From JARRNE01 sp963824085 (GTDB lineage: Bacteria > Pseudomonadota > Gammaproteobacteria > Chromatiales > Chromatiaceae), in contig CAWGNT010000023.1 of the NCBI GenBank assembly GCA_963824085.1, forward strand, positions 372,001 through 436,000: 64,000 nt of DNA. Reading direction: 5' to 3'. Under the pieces are notes generated by a model. The model made no database searches. It was given only the letters and a program-made list of their open reading frames with translations, and was not told the origin of the DNA. Numbering within the stretch: position 1 is the stretch's first letter; the number at the start of each line of letters is the position of its first letter. Below, one piece after another: positions 7,663-21,805 of the stretch. The translations under genes were made by a program, and so were the position numbers.

Positions 7663-8553
7663 GTGAGCGACAACAGGTCGATCGAAACGCCCAACGGCGC
7701 GGGCGAGGCACCCTCAGAGCCGGAACCCGGCGCCGGTGCGTCGGCGGGTTGGCGTGCGCGCCTGGACCTCAGGTTCGAGCAGCGGGAAGGGCGCACGGTA
7801 TTGGTGCGCAAGCGGCAGCAGGGACCGCTCACGGTGCAGCGTCCCTTCTACCCGGAGGGCGGCGTCTGTCATCTGTATCTTCTCCATCCGCCCGGCGGAG
7901 TGGTGGGTGGGGACCGGCTGGAGATCGACGCGGCGCTCGCCGAGGGCGCGCATGTGCTGATCACTACACCCGGTGCGGCCAAGCTTTACCGCAGCGCCGG
8001 CGCCCGGGCGACGCAGCAGCAACGGTTACGAATCGGTAACGGGACTGTGTTGGAATGGCTGCCGCATGAGAACATCCTTTTCCCGGGGACGAACCTCGGT
8101 ATGCACACCCAGGTGGAGCTATCCGGCCACGGCCGGTTTATCGGCTGGGAGATCCACTGTTTCGGGCGTCCTGCGATCCGAGAACGGTTTACTATGGGGC
8201 GCGCGGACCTTGCCTTCACCCTGCACCGTGACGGGAAGCCGATCTTGCTCGAACGGATGCGTCTGGGCGCAGAGGACGACCTGACAGGTCCGAGCACGTT
8301 GCGCGGATATCCGCTCTGCGGAACCTTGGTCGCGAGCGGAGCAGACGTGCATGATCTGGAGGCCGTCCGCCAAGGCATGCCGACGCCGGGCGGCGATCCT
8401 GCTGGGGTAACACTGGTCGACGATCTGTTGATCGCCCGCTGTCTAGGGTATGCAGTCGAGCCCGTGCGCCGGTTGCTCACGGCCGTGTGGGGCATACTGC
8501 GTCCCCGCTTGCTCGACCGGCCCGCCTGCGTGCCGCGCATCTGGGCAACCTGA
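7663..8553 (+). CDS. ureD: urease accessory protein UreD
   Basis: Scaffold chaperone (UreD/UreH) that binds apo-urease and recruits UreF and UreG for nickel insertion. The start is GTG at 7663; the first 30 residues are Pro/Glu/Ala-rich and variable, then the family core begins RARLDLRFEQREGRTVL. Diagnostic blocks include HPPGGVVGGDRLEID, TTPGAAKLYRS, LEWLPHENILFPG and WEIHCFGRPAI, all typical of UreD. Length 296 is a little above the usual 270-280 because of the N-terminal extension. The ribosome binding site is weak. ureA follows after 44 bases. Confidence 0.95.
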   Translation: MSDNRSIETPNGAGEAPSEPEPGAGASAGWRARLDLRFEQREGRTVLVRKRQQGPLTVQRPFYPEGGVCHLYLLHPPGGVVGGDRLEIDAALAEGAHVLITTPGAAKLYRSAGARATQQQRLRIGNGTVLEWLPHENILFPGTNLGMHTQVELSGHGRFIGWEIHCFGRPAIRERFTMGRADLAFTLHRDGKPILLERMRLGAEDDLTGPSTLRGYPLCGTLVASGADVHDLEAVRQGMPTPGGDPAGVTLVDDLLIARCLGYAVEPVRRLLTAVWGILRPRLLDRPACVPRIWAT

Positions 8554-8597
8554 GCGACCAGCCGGGGAATGAGAGAATCCGACGGAGGGGGTGAAAA

Positions 8598-8900
8598 ATG
8601 GAGCTCACACCGCGAGAGAAAGACAAGCTGCTGCTGTTCACCGCCGGCCTCTTGGCGGAACGGCGCAAGGCGAAGGGTCTCAAGCTCAACTATCCGGAGG
8701 CCATGGCCTTCATCAGCTGTGCTGTCCTCGAAGCCGCCCGAGAGGGGCGCCCTGTGGCGGAGCTCATGGACTACGGCCGAACCCTGCTGACCCGCAACGA
8801 CGTCATGGAAGGCATCCCGGAGATGATCCAGGAGGTTCAGGTGGAGGCGACCTTCCCCGATGGCACCAAGTTGGTGACGGTTCACGAGCCGATCGTCTGA
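8598..8900 (+). CDS. ureA: urease gamma subunit UreA
   Basis: Structural subunit of urease (100 residues, the standard length for a separate gamma subunit). The sequence begins MELTPREKDKLLLFTAGLLAERR and contains KLNYPEAMAFI and LLTRNDVMEGIPEMI, which are nearly invariant in UreA. The ATG at 8598 is preceded by a GGAGGGGG stretch. With UreB and UreC it forms the trimeric (ABC)3 cytoplasmic enzyme that hydrolyses urea to ammonia and carbamate. Normally ureB follows at once; here 315 bases containing a repeat doublet intervene. Confidence 0.97.
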   Translation: MELTPREKDKLLLFTAGLLAERRKAKGLKLNYPEAMAFISCAVLEAAREGRPVAELMDYGRTLLTRNDVMEGIPEMIQEVQVEATFPDGTKLVTVHEPIV

Positions 8901-9215
8901 GCGCCTAAATCGCCAAGGCGACAAGAACGCCAAGCTGCTTGCTGCCGTCGCCTGGCTTACGAGAGCTTGGCACATGAATCCTTTGGCTTCAGAGTGCTAT
9001 TCACCACGAAGGACACGAAGAGGCACGAAGAAGAACGGCGGCATGAACAGGGAGCCCAACGGGTGGAGCTCTCCGGCGAGTTGAAGGCCCAGGTACGAAC
9101 ACCGCATCGAGAACCTTCGTGTCCTTCGTGCTCTTCGTGGTTTAAGTGCCGCATCGGACTCGACCGACGCCGACCGTGTTGGCGATTCCGCATCCAAACA
9201 TTCGAGAGCAACAAC
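8901..9215. other. 315-base gap inside the urease operon
   Basis: No gene is supported here. The stretch begins with GCCAAG-type short repeats (8911-8935) and then holds the inverted-repeat doublet at 9002-9142. The rest is spacer before the ureB start. The lack of a terminator with a T-run suggests read-through from ureA to ureB. Confidence 0.6.
9002..9142. repeat. CACGAAG inverted-repeat doublet (copy 1)
   Basis: Left arm 9002-9030 (CACGAAG units beginning TCACCACGAAGGACACGAAG) and right arm 9114-9142 (CTTCGTG units ending CTTCGTGGTTT) are reverse complementary with few mismatches and flank about 83 unrelated bases. A second copy is at 50625-50768. Confidence 0.75.
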
Positions 9216-9536
9216 ATGATCCCAGGCGAAATCGTTACCGCCCCCGGCGAGATCGAGCTCAATGCCGGTCGCCAGCGAGTGTCCCTCTCGGTCGCCAATA
9301 CGGGCGACCGGCCCATCCAGGTCGGCTCCCACTACCACTTCTACGAGACGAACCCAGCCCTCGCGTTCGAGCGCGAAAAGACGCGCGGCTTCCGGCTCGA
9401 CGTTCCGGCCGGGACAGCGGTGCGCTTCGAGCCCGGCCAATCCCGTACAGTGGACTTGGTCGCTTATGCCGGCGCGCGGGAGGTCTACGGTTTTAACGCG
9501 AAAGTCATGGGGCCACTCGATGAGGGGGAAGCCTGA
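9216..9536 (+). CDS. ureB: urease beta subunit UreB
   Basis: Structural subunit of urease (106 residues, standard length). The ATG at 9216 begins MIPGEIVTAPGEIELNAGR, the usual UreB start; the frame is open further upstream but that part is repeat sequence. Conserved segments include VANTGDRPIQVGSHYHFYE and FEPGQSRTVDLVAYAG, and the protein ends with the typical GFNAKVMG region. Its stop overlaps the ureC start (TGATG), so B and C are translationally coupled, while A is separated from B by the repeat-bearing gap. Confidence 0.96.
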   Translation: MIPGEIVTAPGEIELNAGRQRVSLSVANTGDRPIQVGSHYHFYETNPALAFEREKTRGFRLDVPAGTAVRFEPGQSRTVDLVAYAGAREVYGFNAKVMGPLDEGEA

Positions 9537-11239
9537 TGGTGAAGATCAGTCGACAGGCCTACGCGGAGATGTACGGCCCGACCGTGGGCGATCGCGTGCG
9601 GCTGGGGGACTCGGAGCTTTGGATCCAGGTTGAGGACGACCGCACCGTCTACGGCGACGAGGTGAAGTTCGGCGGCGGTAAGGTGATTCGCGACGGCATG
9701 GGCCAGTGCCAGCGCACCTCTGCCGAGGTCGTCGACCTGGTAATCACAAACGCGCTCATCCTGGACCACTGGGGCATCGTCAAGGCCGACATCGGTGTCA
9801 AACGGGGGCGCATCGCAGGGATCGGCAAGGCCGGCAATCCCGACACCCAGGCCGGAGTCGACATCCTGGTCGGACCGGGCACCGAGGCCATTGCCGGCGA
9901 GGGCTGTATCGTCACCGCCGGCGGAATCGACTCCCATGTTCACTTCATCTGTCCCCAACAGGTGGAGGAAGCCCTGATGTCGGGCGTCACCACCATGCTC
10001 GGCGGCGGGACCGGCCCGGCCACCGGCACCAACGCGACGACCTGCACCCCGGGCCCATGGAACATCCAGCGCATGCTTCAGGCAGCGGAGGGGCTGCCTA
10101 TGAACCTGGGCTTCCTGGGCAAGGGAAACGGCAGCCTCCCGCTGGCCTTGGAGGAGCAGGTCCGTGCGGGGGCGATGGGGCTCAAGCTTCACGAGGACTG
10201 GGGTACCACCCCGGCCGCGATCGACTGCTGCCTGGGCGTCGCCGACAAGATGGACGTGCAGGTCGCCATCCACACCGATACCCTCAACGAATCGGGGTTC
10301 GTCGAGCAGACCCTGGCCGCCTTCAAGGACCGCACGATCCACACCTACCACACCGAGGGGGCGGGGGGCGGACATGCCCCGGACATCATCAAGGCGGCAG
10401 GACTTCCCAACGTCCTACCCTCATCCACCAATCCGACCCGACCCTACACGGTCAACACGGTGGACGAGCACTTGGACATGCTCATGGTCTGTCACCACCT
10501 GAGCCCCTCGATCCCAGAGGACGTGGCCTTCGCCGAGTCACGCATCCGGCGCGAGACCATTGCCGCCGAGGACATCCTGCATGACCTCGGCGCCTTCTCC
10601 ATGATCGCCTCGGACTCCCAGGCCATGGGCCGTGTCGGTGAGGTCATTACCCGGACCTGGCAGACTGCTCACAAGATGAAGGTCCAGCGCGGGAGCCTGC
10701 GTGGAGACTCCCCCGAGCACGATAACCTGCGTGCCAAGCGCTATGTGGCCAAGTACACCATCAACCCAGCGATCACCCACGGTATCGCCCATGAGGTGGG
10801 ATCCGTGGAGCTGGGCAAGCTGGCGGACCTGGTGCTCTGGAGACCCGCCTTCTTCGGTACCAAGCCGGCCCTTATCATCAAAGGCGGCATGATCGCGGCG
10901 GCACCCATGGGCGACCCCAATGCATCCATCCCCACGCCTCAGCCGGTGCATTACCGCCTGATGTTCGGCGGTTACGGCGGCGCACTCGCGGCTACGGCGA
11001 TGACCTTCCTGTCCCAGTGGGCGGTGGAGGACAGCGTTCCCCAGAAGCTCGGTCTCCGACGGCTCATCGGGATGGCTCGCGACTGCCGGCACTTGACCAA
11101 AGGTGACATGATCCATAACGACTGGCAGCCGCGAATCGACGTCGATCCTCAAACCTACGAGGTGCGAGCTGACGGGGAGCTGCTGACCTGCGAGCCGGCC
11201 AAGGTACTACCCATGGCCCAGCGGTATTTTTTGTTCTGA
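9536..11239 (+). CDS. ureC: urease alpha (catalytic) subunit UreC
   Basis: Catalytic subunit carrying the dinuclear nickel site (567 residues, the same length as Klebsiella UreC). Nickel ligands are visible: His134 and His136 in DSHVHF, the carbamylated lysine in GLKLHEDWG (expected at 217), the histidine in VAIHTDT and that in HTYHTEGAGGGHAPD. The flap region MVCHHLSPSIPEDVAFAESRI carries the catalytic histidine and conserved arginine. MIASDSQAMGRVGEV supplies the aspartate ligand. No active-site residue appears changed, so the enzyme should be functional if nickel is loaded. It is followed not by ureE but by a toxin-antitoxin pair. Confidence 0.98.
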   Translation: MVKISRQAYAEMYGPTVGDRVRLGDSELWIQVEDDRTVYGDEVKFGGGKVIRDGMGQCQRTSAEVVDLVITNALILDHWGIVKADIGVKRGRIAGIGKAGNPDTQAGVDILVGPGTEAIAGEGCIVTAGGIDSHVHFICPQQVEEALMSGVTTMLGGGTGPATGTNATTCTPGPWNIQRMLQAAEGLPMNLGFLGKGNGSLPLALEEQVRAGAMGLKLHEDWGTTPAAIDCCLGVADKMDVQVAIHTDTLNESGFVEQTLAAFKDRTIHTYHTEGAGGGHAPDIIKAAGLPNVLPSSTNPTRPYTVNTVDEHLDMLMVCHHLSPSIPEDVAFAESRIRRETIAAEDILHDLGAFSMIASDSQAMGRVGEVITRTWQTAHKMKVQRGSLRGDSPEHDNLRAKRYVAKYTINPAITHGIAHEVGSVELGKLADLVLWRPAFFGTKPALIIKGGMIAAAPMGDPNASIPTPQPVHYRLMFGGYGGALAATAMTFLSQWAVEDSVPQKLGLRRLIGMARDCRHLTKGDMIHNDWQPRIDVDPQTYEVRADGELLTCEPAKVLPMAQRYFLF

Positions 11240-11313
11240 CGCTCACGTGACGAATACGCGTCGTCTCTGTGTTGGCCACAAGCCGTCGCCCGGCGAGCCG
11301 ATATACTCAGCAG

Positions 11314-11718
11314 ATGGCTGATCAGCGGCTGGTCAAACTCCTCAGCGACACCTTGTCCGGAGCGCGGGGGTTAGTTTGCGCTTACCTCTTCGGGAGTCAC
11401 GCTCGTGGAGACGAGACCCCAGGGAGCGACATCGACGTCGCCCTGCTGCTCGAGCAAGATCCGCCCCGCACCCTTGAAGGCCTCCAGCTGGATTTGGCGG
11501 ACGAGCTGGCGGGCACCGTCGATCGACCCGTGGACTTGGTCGTCCTCAATCGGGCACCGGCGGATCTGATTCATCGCGTTCTAAGAGACGGCGTTCTTCT
11601 GCTGGATCGCGACCCTTCGGCTCGGATTCGCTTCGAGGTCCGCGCCCGCAACGAATACTTCGATCTGCTGCCCCACCTGCGGCGTTACCGCCGTCTCGAC
11701 CGAGGACGGGCCGCATGA
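11314..11718 (+). CDS. MntA-type nucleotidyltransferase antitoxin
   Basis: Minimal nucleotidyltransferase of 134 residues. The start at ATG 11314 is preferred over the upstream frame extension because MADQRLVKLLSD begins the domain. The motif GS-x10-DxD is exact: Gly27-Ser28 in FGSHARGD, then Asp39 and Asp41 in SDIDVALLL. This is the MNT domain of MNT-HEPN toxin-antitoxin modules, where MntA neutralises the partner by adding AMP to a tyrosine of HepT (shown for the Shewanella pair). The stop codon overlaps the next start (ATGA). It lies between ureC and ureE, an unusual place. There is no urease link known; I infer insertion. Confidence 0.85.
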   Translation: MADQRLVKLLSDTLSGARGLVCAYLFGSHARGDETPGSDIDVALLLEQDPPRTLEGLQLDLADELAGTVDRPVDLVVLNRAPADLIHRVLRDGVLLLDRDPSARIRFEVRARNEYFDLLPHLRRYRRLDRGRAA

Positions 11719-12215
11719 CGGACGCCGACCTGGTCGCAAAGAAGCTGGCGTTCATCGAGACCTGCGTGCGGGAGCTCCGGGAGCTGGCACATCCGGCGCT
11801 GATCGAGCGCGACCTTCGCGAGGAGCGCTTTGTAGCCCACACGCTCCAGCTTGCGATACAGGCGGCGCTGGACGTCGCCTCCCACATCGTCTCGGATGAA
11901 CGGCTGGGCGAACCCGCAACGAATCGGCAGCTGTTCGAGCTGTTGGTCGCGAATGGCTGGGCACCAAAGCACCTCAGTCAACCACTTGCCAGAATGGTTG
12001 GGTTCCGCAATGTCTTGGTGCACGGCTATGAGGAGGTGGACAAGGCAGTCGTGCGGGACGTCGTCGAAAACCGATTGGACGACCTTCTTGCGTATGTAGG
12101 GGCTATTCGGTCCAAGATCCCGCCAGTCCTGAGTCGTTGTGGCGGCTTTCCTTGGAACGCAGGCGATCTTCGCTTTGATCCGTTTAACAAGGAAAGCCCA
12201 GGGCTCGACCGTTGA
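11715..12215 (+). CDS. HepT-type HEPN ribonuclease toxin
   Basis: Alpha-helical HEPN protein of 166 residues. The catalytic and regulatory motif RX4HXY is present as RNVLVHGY, with Arg98, His103 and Tyr105; in the Shewanella system the Arg and His form the RNase site and the Tyr is AMPylated by MntA. Typical HepT blocks include LQLAIQAALDVASHIV and LARMVGFRNVLVHGYEEVD. Translation is coupled to the antitoxin (ATGA). The C-terminal tail after about residue 135, with Cys and Phe/Pro-rich sequence, is longer than in most HepT proteins. The gene ends 58 bases before the readable ureE frame and may have displaced the 5' end of ureE. Confidence 0.85.
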   Translation: MTDADLVAKKLAFIETCVRELRELAHPALIERDLREERFVAHTLQLAIQAALDVASHIVSDERLGEPATNRQLFELLVANGWAPKHLSQPLARMVGFRNVLVHGYEEVDKAVVRDVVENRLDDLLAYVGAIRSKIPPVLSRCGGFPWNAGDLRFDPFNKESPGLDR

Positions 12216-12272
12216 GGCCGCCGCCACCGTGACCCTGACGCTTGCGCAAAGGGCCGAAGAGCCGCCTTCGGG

Positions 12273-12632
12273 TTGACGCTCGACGATGGCCGCGAGGCGG
12301 GCATCTTCCTGGAGCGGGGTGACGCCTTGCGGGACGGTGACTGTCTAATCAGTGACGACGGGCTCGTGGTGCAAGTGAAGGCGGCAGCCGAGCTGGTCTC
12401 GACAGCGACCTGCGCCGATCCCTTGCTCCTGGCCCGTGCCTGCTACCACCTCGGGAACCGTCACGTGGCCCTGCAGATCGAGCCTGGACGGCTCCGTTAC
12501 CTGCACGACCACGTGCTGGACGACCTGGTGCGCGGCCTCGGTCTGGAGGTGACAGTCGAGGACGCCCCCTTCGAGCCCGAGCCCGGCGCCTACGGCGGTC
12601 ATGCCCATGGACACGGGCATAACCACGATTGA
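12273..12632 (+). CDS. ureE: urease nickel metallochaperone UreE, 5' end lost or out of frame
   Basis: The readable frame (TTG at 12273) starts LTLDDGREAGIFLERGD, which corresponds to the middle of the UreE N-terminal domain, so about 40 residues are missing. In another frame just upstream, GTG 12229 gives VTLTLAQRA, which resembles the preceding UreE segment (usually TLTL followed by an Arg/Lys-rich stretch), and it stops at 12274-12276. This suggests a frameshift near 12255-12272 plus loss of the first residues next to hepT. The C-terminal domain is intact: ARACYHLGNRHVALQ, the metal-site region and a His-rich tail HAHGHGHNHD that binds nickel. As written the protein would lack the domain that engages UreG. 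Confidence 0.8.
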   Translation: MTLDDGREAGIFLERGDALRDGDCLISDDGLVVQVKAAAELVSTATCADPLLLARACYHLGNRHVALQIEPGRLRYLHDHVLDDLVRGLGLEVTVEDAPFEPEPGAYGGHAHGHGHNHD

Positions 12633-13303
12633 GCGCGTACTGCCGCTCCTGCGGCTGATGCACCTCGTCAGCCCCTCCCTGCCGGTGGGGGCCTTCACCT
12701 ATTCCCAGGGCATCGAGTGGGCGGTCGAGGCGGGGTGGATTAGCACCGCGCAGGACATCGAGGCCTGGCTCGCGGATCAGCTGCAGCACGCCTTGGCCCG
12801 CGTCGACCTTCCCCTGCTGGCACGCATGCACGCCGCCGCGCACGCCAACGACCCCGTGGCCATGGGCGCCTGGATCGACTGGCTCCTCGCCTGTCGCGAG
12901 ACCTCGGAGCTTCGCCTCGAGGAGGCGAATCGGGGCCGAGCGCTGGCGGACCTGATCCGTGCCTGGGAGCTGCCGCGGCGCGCCGGAATGGAGGCCGGTC
13001 CTCACCCGCAGCCAGGCCGCCGGGTTCGCCTTCGCGGCCGCCGCCTGGAGTATCCCCGTATCGGACACCCTGCTCGGCTACGCCTGGGGCTGGCTGGAGA
13101 ACCTGGTGCTGGCGGCGGTGAAGATCGTCCCCCTGGGCCAAACCCAGGGGCAGCAGATCCTGCAGCGCCTGGTCGCGAAGATCCCTGGCCTCGTCCCGCT
13201 GGCGCTCGCGATGGACGACGACGCGATCGGCGCCTCCAGCCCCGCGCTCGCCATCGCCAGCAGCGCCCACGAGACCCAGTACACCCGACTCTTTCGTTCC
13301 TGA
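12607..13303 (+). pseudogene. ureF: urease accessory protein UreF, one frameshift
   Basis: UreF normally bridges UreD and UreG during urease maturation. The first part (ATG 12607 or 12601) reads LLRLMHLVSPSLPVGAFTYSQG, a textbook UreF start, up to LADLIRAWELPRRA near 12985. The family then continues in the next frame as EWRPVLTRSQAAGFAFAAAAW through DDDAIGASSPALAIASSAHETQYTRLFRS to the stop at 13301-13303. One extra base around 12983-12990 (CCGG where CCG fits) explains the break. All conserved residues are present on both sides, so this is either a sequence error or a very recent mutation. It overlaps ureE by 26 bases. Confidence 0.82.
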
Positions 13304-13312
13304 GGACCACCC

Positions 13313-13927
13313 ATGAGCACCTCACCCCTTCGCGTCGGGGTCGGCGGGCCGGTCGGCTCCGGCAAGACCGCCCTGCTCGACGCCCTGTGCAAGCGCCTGC
13401 GCGACCGCTACCAGATCGCCGTGGTCACCAACGACATCTACACCAAGGAGGACGCCCAGTTCCTCATCCGCAGCCAGGCGCTGGAGGAGGCCCGCATCGT
13501 CGGCGTCGAGACCGGCGGGTGTCCCCACACCGCGATCCGCGAGGACGCCTCCATGAACCTCGCGGCAGTCGCGGACCTGCAGCAGCGCTTCCCGGACCTG
13601 GACCTGATCTTCATCGAGAGCGGCGGCGACAACCTGGCCGCCACCTTCAGCCCGGAGCTGGCGGATTTGACCATCTACGTCATCGACGTGGCGGAAGGGG
13701 AGAAGATCCCCCGCAAGGGCGGGCCCGGCATCACCCGCTCGGACCTCCTGGTGATCAACAAGATCGACCTCGCGCCCCACGTCGGTGCATCCCTGGAGGT
13801 GATGGAGCGCGACGCCCGCAGGATGCGCGGCGAGCGTCCGTTCGTCTTCACCAATCTGCGCGCGGGTCAGGGGCTCGATACAGTCGTGCAATTCATCGTT
13901 CGGGAGGGCATGCTACCCGTGCCCTAA
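13313..13927 (+). CDS. ureG: urease accessory GTPase UreG
   Basis: SIMIBI-class GTPase that powers nickel delivery to urease (204 residues, normal length). The P-loop GPVGSGKTALL is at about residues 11-21. The metal-binding CPH motif is in ETGGCPHTAIREDAS, a switch-region segment is IESGGDNLAATFSPELAD, and the guanine specificity motif NKID is in LLVINKIDLAPHVG. The frame is fully intact, unlike ureE and ureF before it. ATG 13313 follows the ureF stop by nine bases. Last gene of the urease cluster; the defence island begins 36 bases later. Confidence 0.97.
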   Translation: MSTSPLRVGVGGPVGSGKTALLDALCKRLRDRYQIAVVTNDIYTKEDAQFLIRSQALEEARIVGVETGGCPHTAIREDASMNLAAVADLQQRFPDLDLIFIESGGDNLAATFSPELADLTIYVIDVAEGEKIPRKGGPGITRSDLLVINKIDLAPHVGASLEVMERDARRMRGERPFVFTNLRAGQGLDTVVQFIVREGMLPVP

Positions 13928-13963
13928 CGAACTGCCGCACGGTCTAACCTTGGAGGACGCCGA

Positions 13964-16846
<2,883 letters not shown>

Positions 16847-16849
16847 TCC

Positions 16850-17932
16850 ATGCCGCAGCTAAAACGCCTCACCGTCCGTGGGTTCAAGTCCATCCGCGCG
16901 CTCGAGAGCTTCGAGCTACGCAGCCTGAACGTGCTGATCGGCGCGAACGGCGCCGGCAAGAGCAACTTCATCAGCCTCTTCCGAATGCTGGCCGAACTGG
17001 CCGAGCAACGGCTGCAGCTCTACGTGCGCGAGCAGGACGGACCGGACGCCCTGCTATTCGGCACCCGCAAGCGCAGCGCGCAGATCGACGCCGAGTTCTA
17101 CTTCGGCCGCAACGGCTACCTGGTCTCACTGCAGCCGGCTGGCGACAAGCTCGTCTTTTCGCGCGAGCGGACCTGGTTCGACGGCGTCTATGGCATTTCC
17201 ACGCACTCACTCGGAAGCGGGCACGAGGAAGCGCGGCTGCGGGACGTAAAGGGCGACACCTTCGCACCCTATATAAGGCCAGCCATCACCGGATGGCGTG
17301 TGTATCACTTCCACGATACGAGCCTCGCCGCGCCCGTCCGGCAAGCCCAGGCCACCCGGGACAACCTGCGCCTCAAACCGGATGCGGGCAACCTCGCCGC
17401 CTTCACTCGACGGCTCTTTGAACAGCACCCCGAGGCGTACCGGTGCATCGTCGATGCCGTGCGCCAGGTCGCGCCCTTCTTCGGTGACTTCGTTTACCGC
17501 CCGGAGCCGGGCGAGCGCATCGAGCTCGAATGGTTCGAGACCGGCGACCCTGACACGGTGCGCGGTCCGCGTCAGCTTTCGGACGGCACACTCCGCTTCA
17601 TCGCCTTGGCCACGCTGCTGCTGCAGCCCGCACATCTCCAGCCCGACACCATCCTGATCGACGAGCCGGAGCTGGGACTGCATCCCTATGCGATCGCGGT
17701 TTTGGGCGCATTACTTCGGCAGGCCAGCACAGCGCGCCAGCTGATCGTCTCGACGCAGTCGCCCGACTTGCTGAATGAGGTAGCGCCGGAGGACGTTGTC
17801 GTGGTCGGGCGGGCCGACGGTGCATCGACCTTCGAGCGTCTCGACGGGACGCGGCTCCAAGGCTGGCTCGAGGACTACGCCCTCGGCGACCTCTGGAAGT
17901 CGAATGTCCTCGGCGGGAGGCCTGCACCGTGA
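16850..17932 (+). CDS. AAA/ABC-type ATPase embedded in the type I restriction operon
   Basis: RecF/OLD-like ATPase of 360 residues. Walker A GANGAGKS is at residues 31-38 after the typical N-terminal pair of strands (LKRLTVRGFKSI). The ABC-like signature LSDGT is at 243-247, Walker B TILIDEPELGLHP around 267-279, and the switch region IVSTQSPDLL at about 299-308. There is no fused nuclease domain; that role probably belongs to the next gene, which overlaps by four bases (GTGA). It starts three bases after hsdS and is in perfect frame, unlike hsdM and hsdR. ATPases of this class pair with TOPRIM proteins in phage defence systems such as PARIS (AriA/AriB). Defence function is inference from family and context. 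Confidence 0.85.
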   Translation: MPQLKRLTVRGFKSIRALESFELRSLNVLIGANGAGKSNFISLFRMLAELAEQRLQLYVREQDGPDALLFGTRKRSAQIDAEFYFGRNGYLVSLQPAGDKLVFSRERTWFDGVYGISTHSLGSGHEEARLRDVKGDTFAPYIRPAITGWRVYHFHDTSLAAPVRQAQATRDNLRLKPDAGNLAAFTRRLFEQHPEAYRCIVDAVRQVAPFFGDFVYRPEPGERIELEWFETGDPDTVRGPRQLSDGTLRFIALATLLLQPAHLQPDTILIDEPELGLHPYAIAVLGALLRQASTARQLIVSTQSPDLLNEVAPEDVVVVGRADGASTFERLDGTRLQGWLEDYALGDLWKSNVLGGRPAP

Positions 17933-18603
17933 TCACGGTCGTCGTCGTAGGCGAAGGCCCCACGGAGGAAACCTTTGTGCGCGACGTGCTCGCGCCCGCG
18001 CTGGCGGCTCGCGACGTCTTTCTCTCGCCGCGGCTGATTACAACGTCGCGCCACGGTCGTGGCGGGGCGCTGAGCCGCGACCGGGTGCTGCGCTTCCTGC
18101 GCAACACCTTGCGTGAGCGCGCGGACACCTACGTGACAACGATGTTCGACCTGTATGGACTGCCTCCCGATTTCCCGGGAGTGGGTGCCGCGTCATCGCT
18201 GCCAGACCCTCTGGCACGGGCGCAGTGCGTCGAGCAGGAATTCGGACGGGAGGTAGTGGCTCTCGCCGGGTGTCGCGCTGACCGGTTCTTGCCGCATGTG
18301 CAGCCTTACGAGTTCGAGGGGTTGCTGTTCGCCGACGTCGATCGCTTGATCGAGCTCGATTCGCGGTGGCGCGGTGCGGCGGAACCGCTGCGGCAGGTGA
18401 GGCAGGCGGCGGCAAGCCCGGAGCACATCAACGACGGTCACACCACCCATCCTTCGGCGCGCCTGCGCGCCGCGCTGCAGTCATTCGAGAAGGTGCTGCA
18501 CGGCCCGGCTGCGGCGAGGGCCATCGGCCTTACACGGCTGAGCCGCGAGTGCCGGCACTTTGGGGCCTGGCTGGGGCGTCTCGAGCAACTGGCTCCGCTC
18601 TAG
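17929..18603 (+). CDS. DUF4276-family TOPRIM-like protein, partner of the AAA ATPase
   Basis: The 224-residue product begins at GTG 17929, overlapping the ATPase stop. Its first strand and loop VVVVGEGPTEETFV contain the GEGPTE motif (Gly8 to Glu13), the acidic TOPRIM-type signature of DUF4276. A further acidic segment TMFDLYGLPPDFPG and the block VQPYEFEGLLFAD are also characteristic of the family. TOPRIM domains bind metal through such Glu/Asp residues and are found in nucleases, including AriB of PARIS (a different DUF, 4435). I infer a nuclease effector controlled by the upstream ATPase. It ends 13 bases before hsdR, so hsdM-hsdS-ATPase-DUF4276-hsdR looks like one transcript. Confidence 0.8.
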   Translation: MITVVVVGEGPTEETFVRDVLAPALAARDVFLSPRLITTSRHGRGGALSRDRVLRFLRNTLRERADTYVTTMFDLYGLPPDFPGVGAASSLPDPLARAQCVEQEFGREVVALAGCRADRFLPHVQPYEFEGLLFADVDRLIELDSRWRGAAEPLRQVRQAAASPEHINDGHTTHPSARLRAALQSFEKVLHGPAAARAIGLTRLSRECRHFGAWLGRLEQLAPL

Positions 18604-18616
18604 CGCGGGGGCGAAC

Positions 18617-21778
<3,162 letters not shown>

Positions 21779-21805
21779 TCCCGATGCGCAGGGTGCGGTT
21801 TGCGC

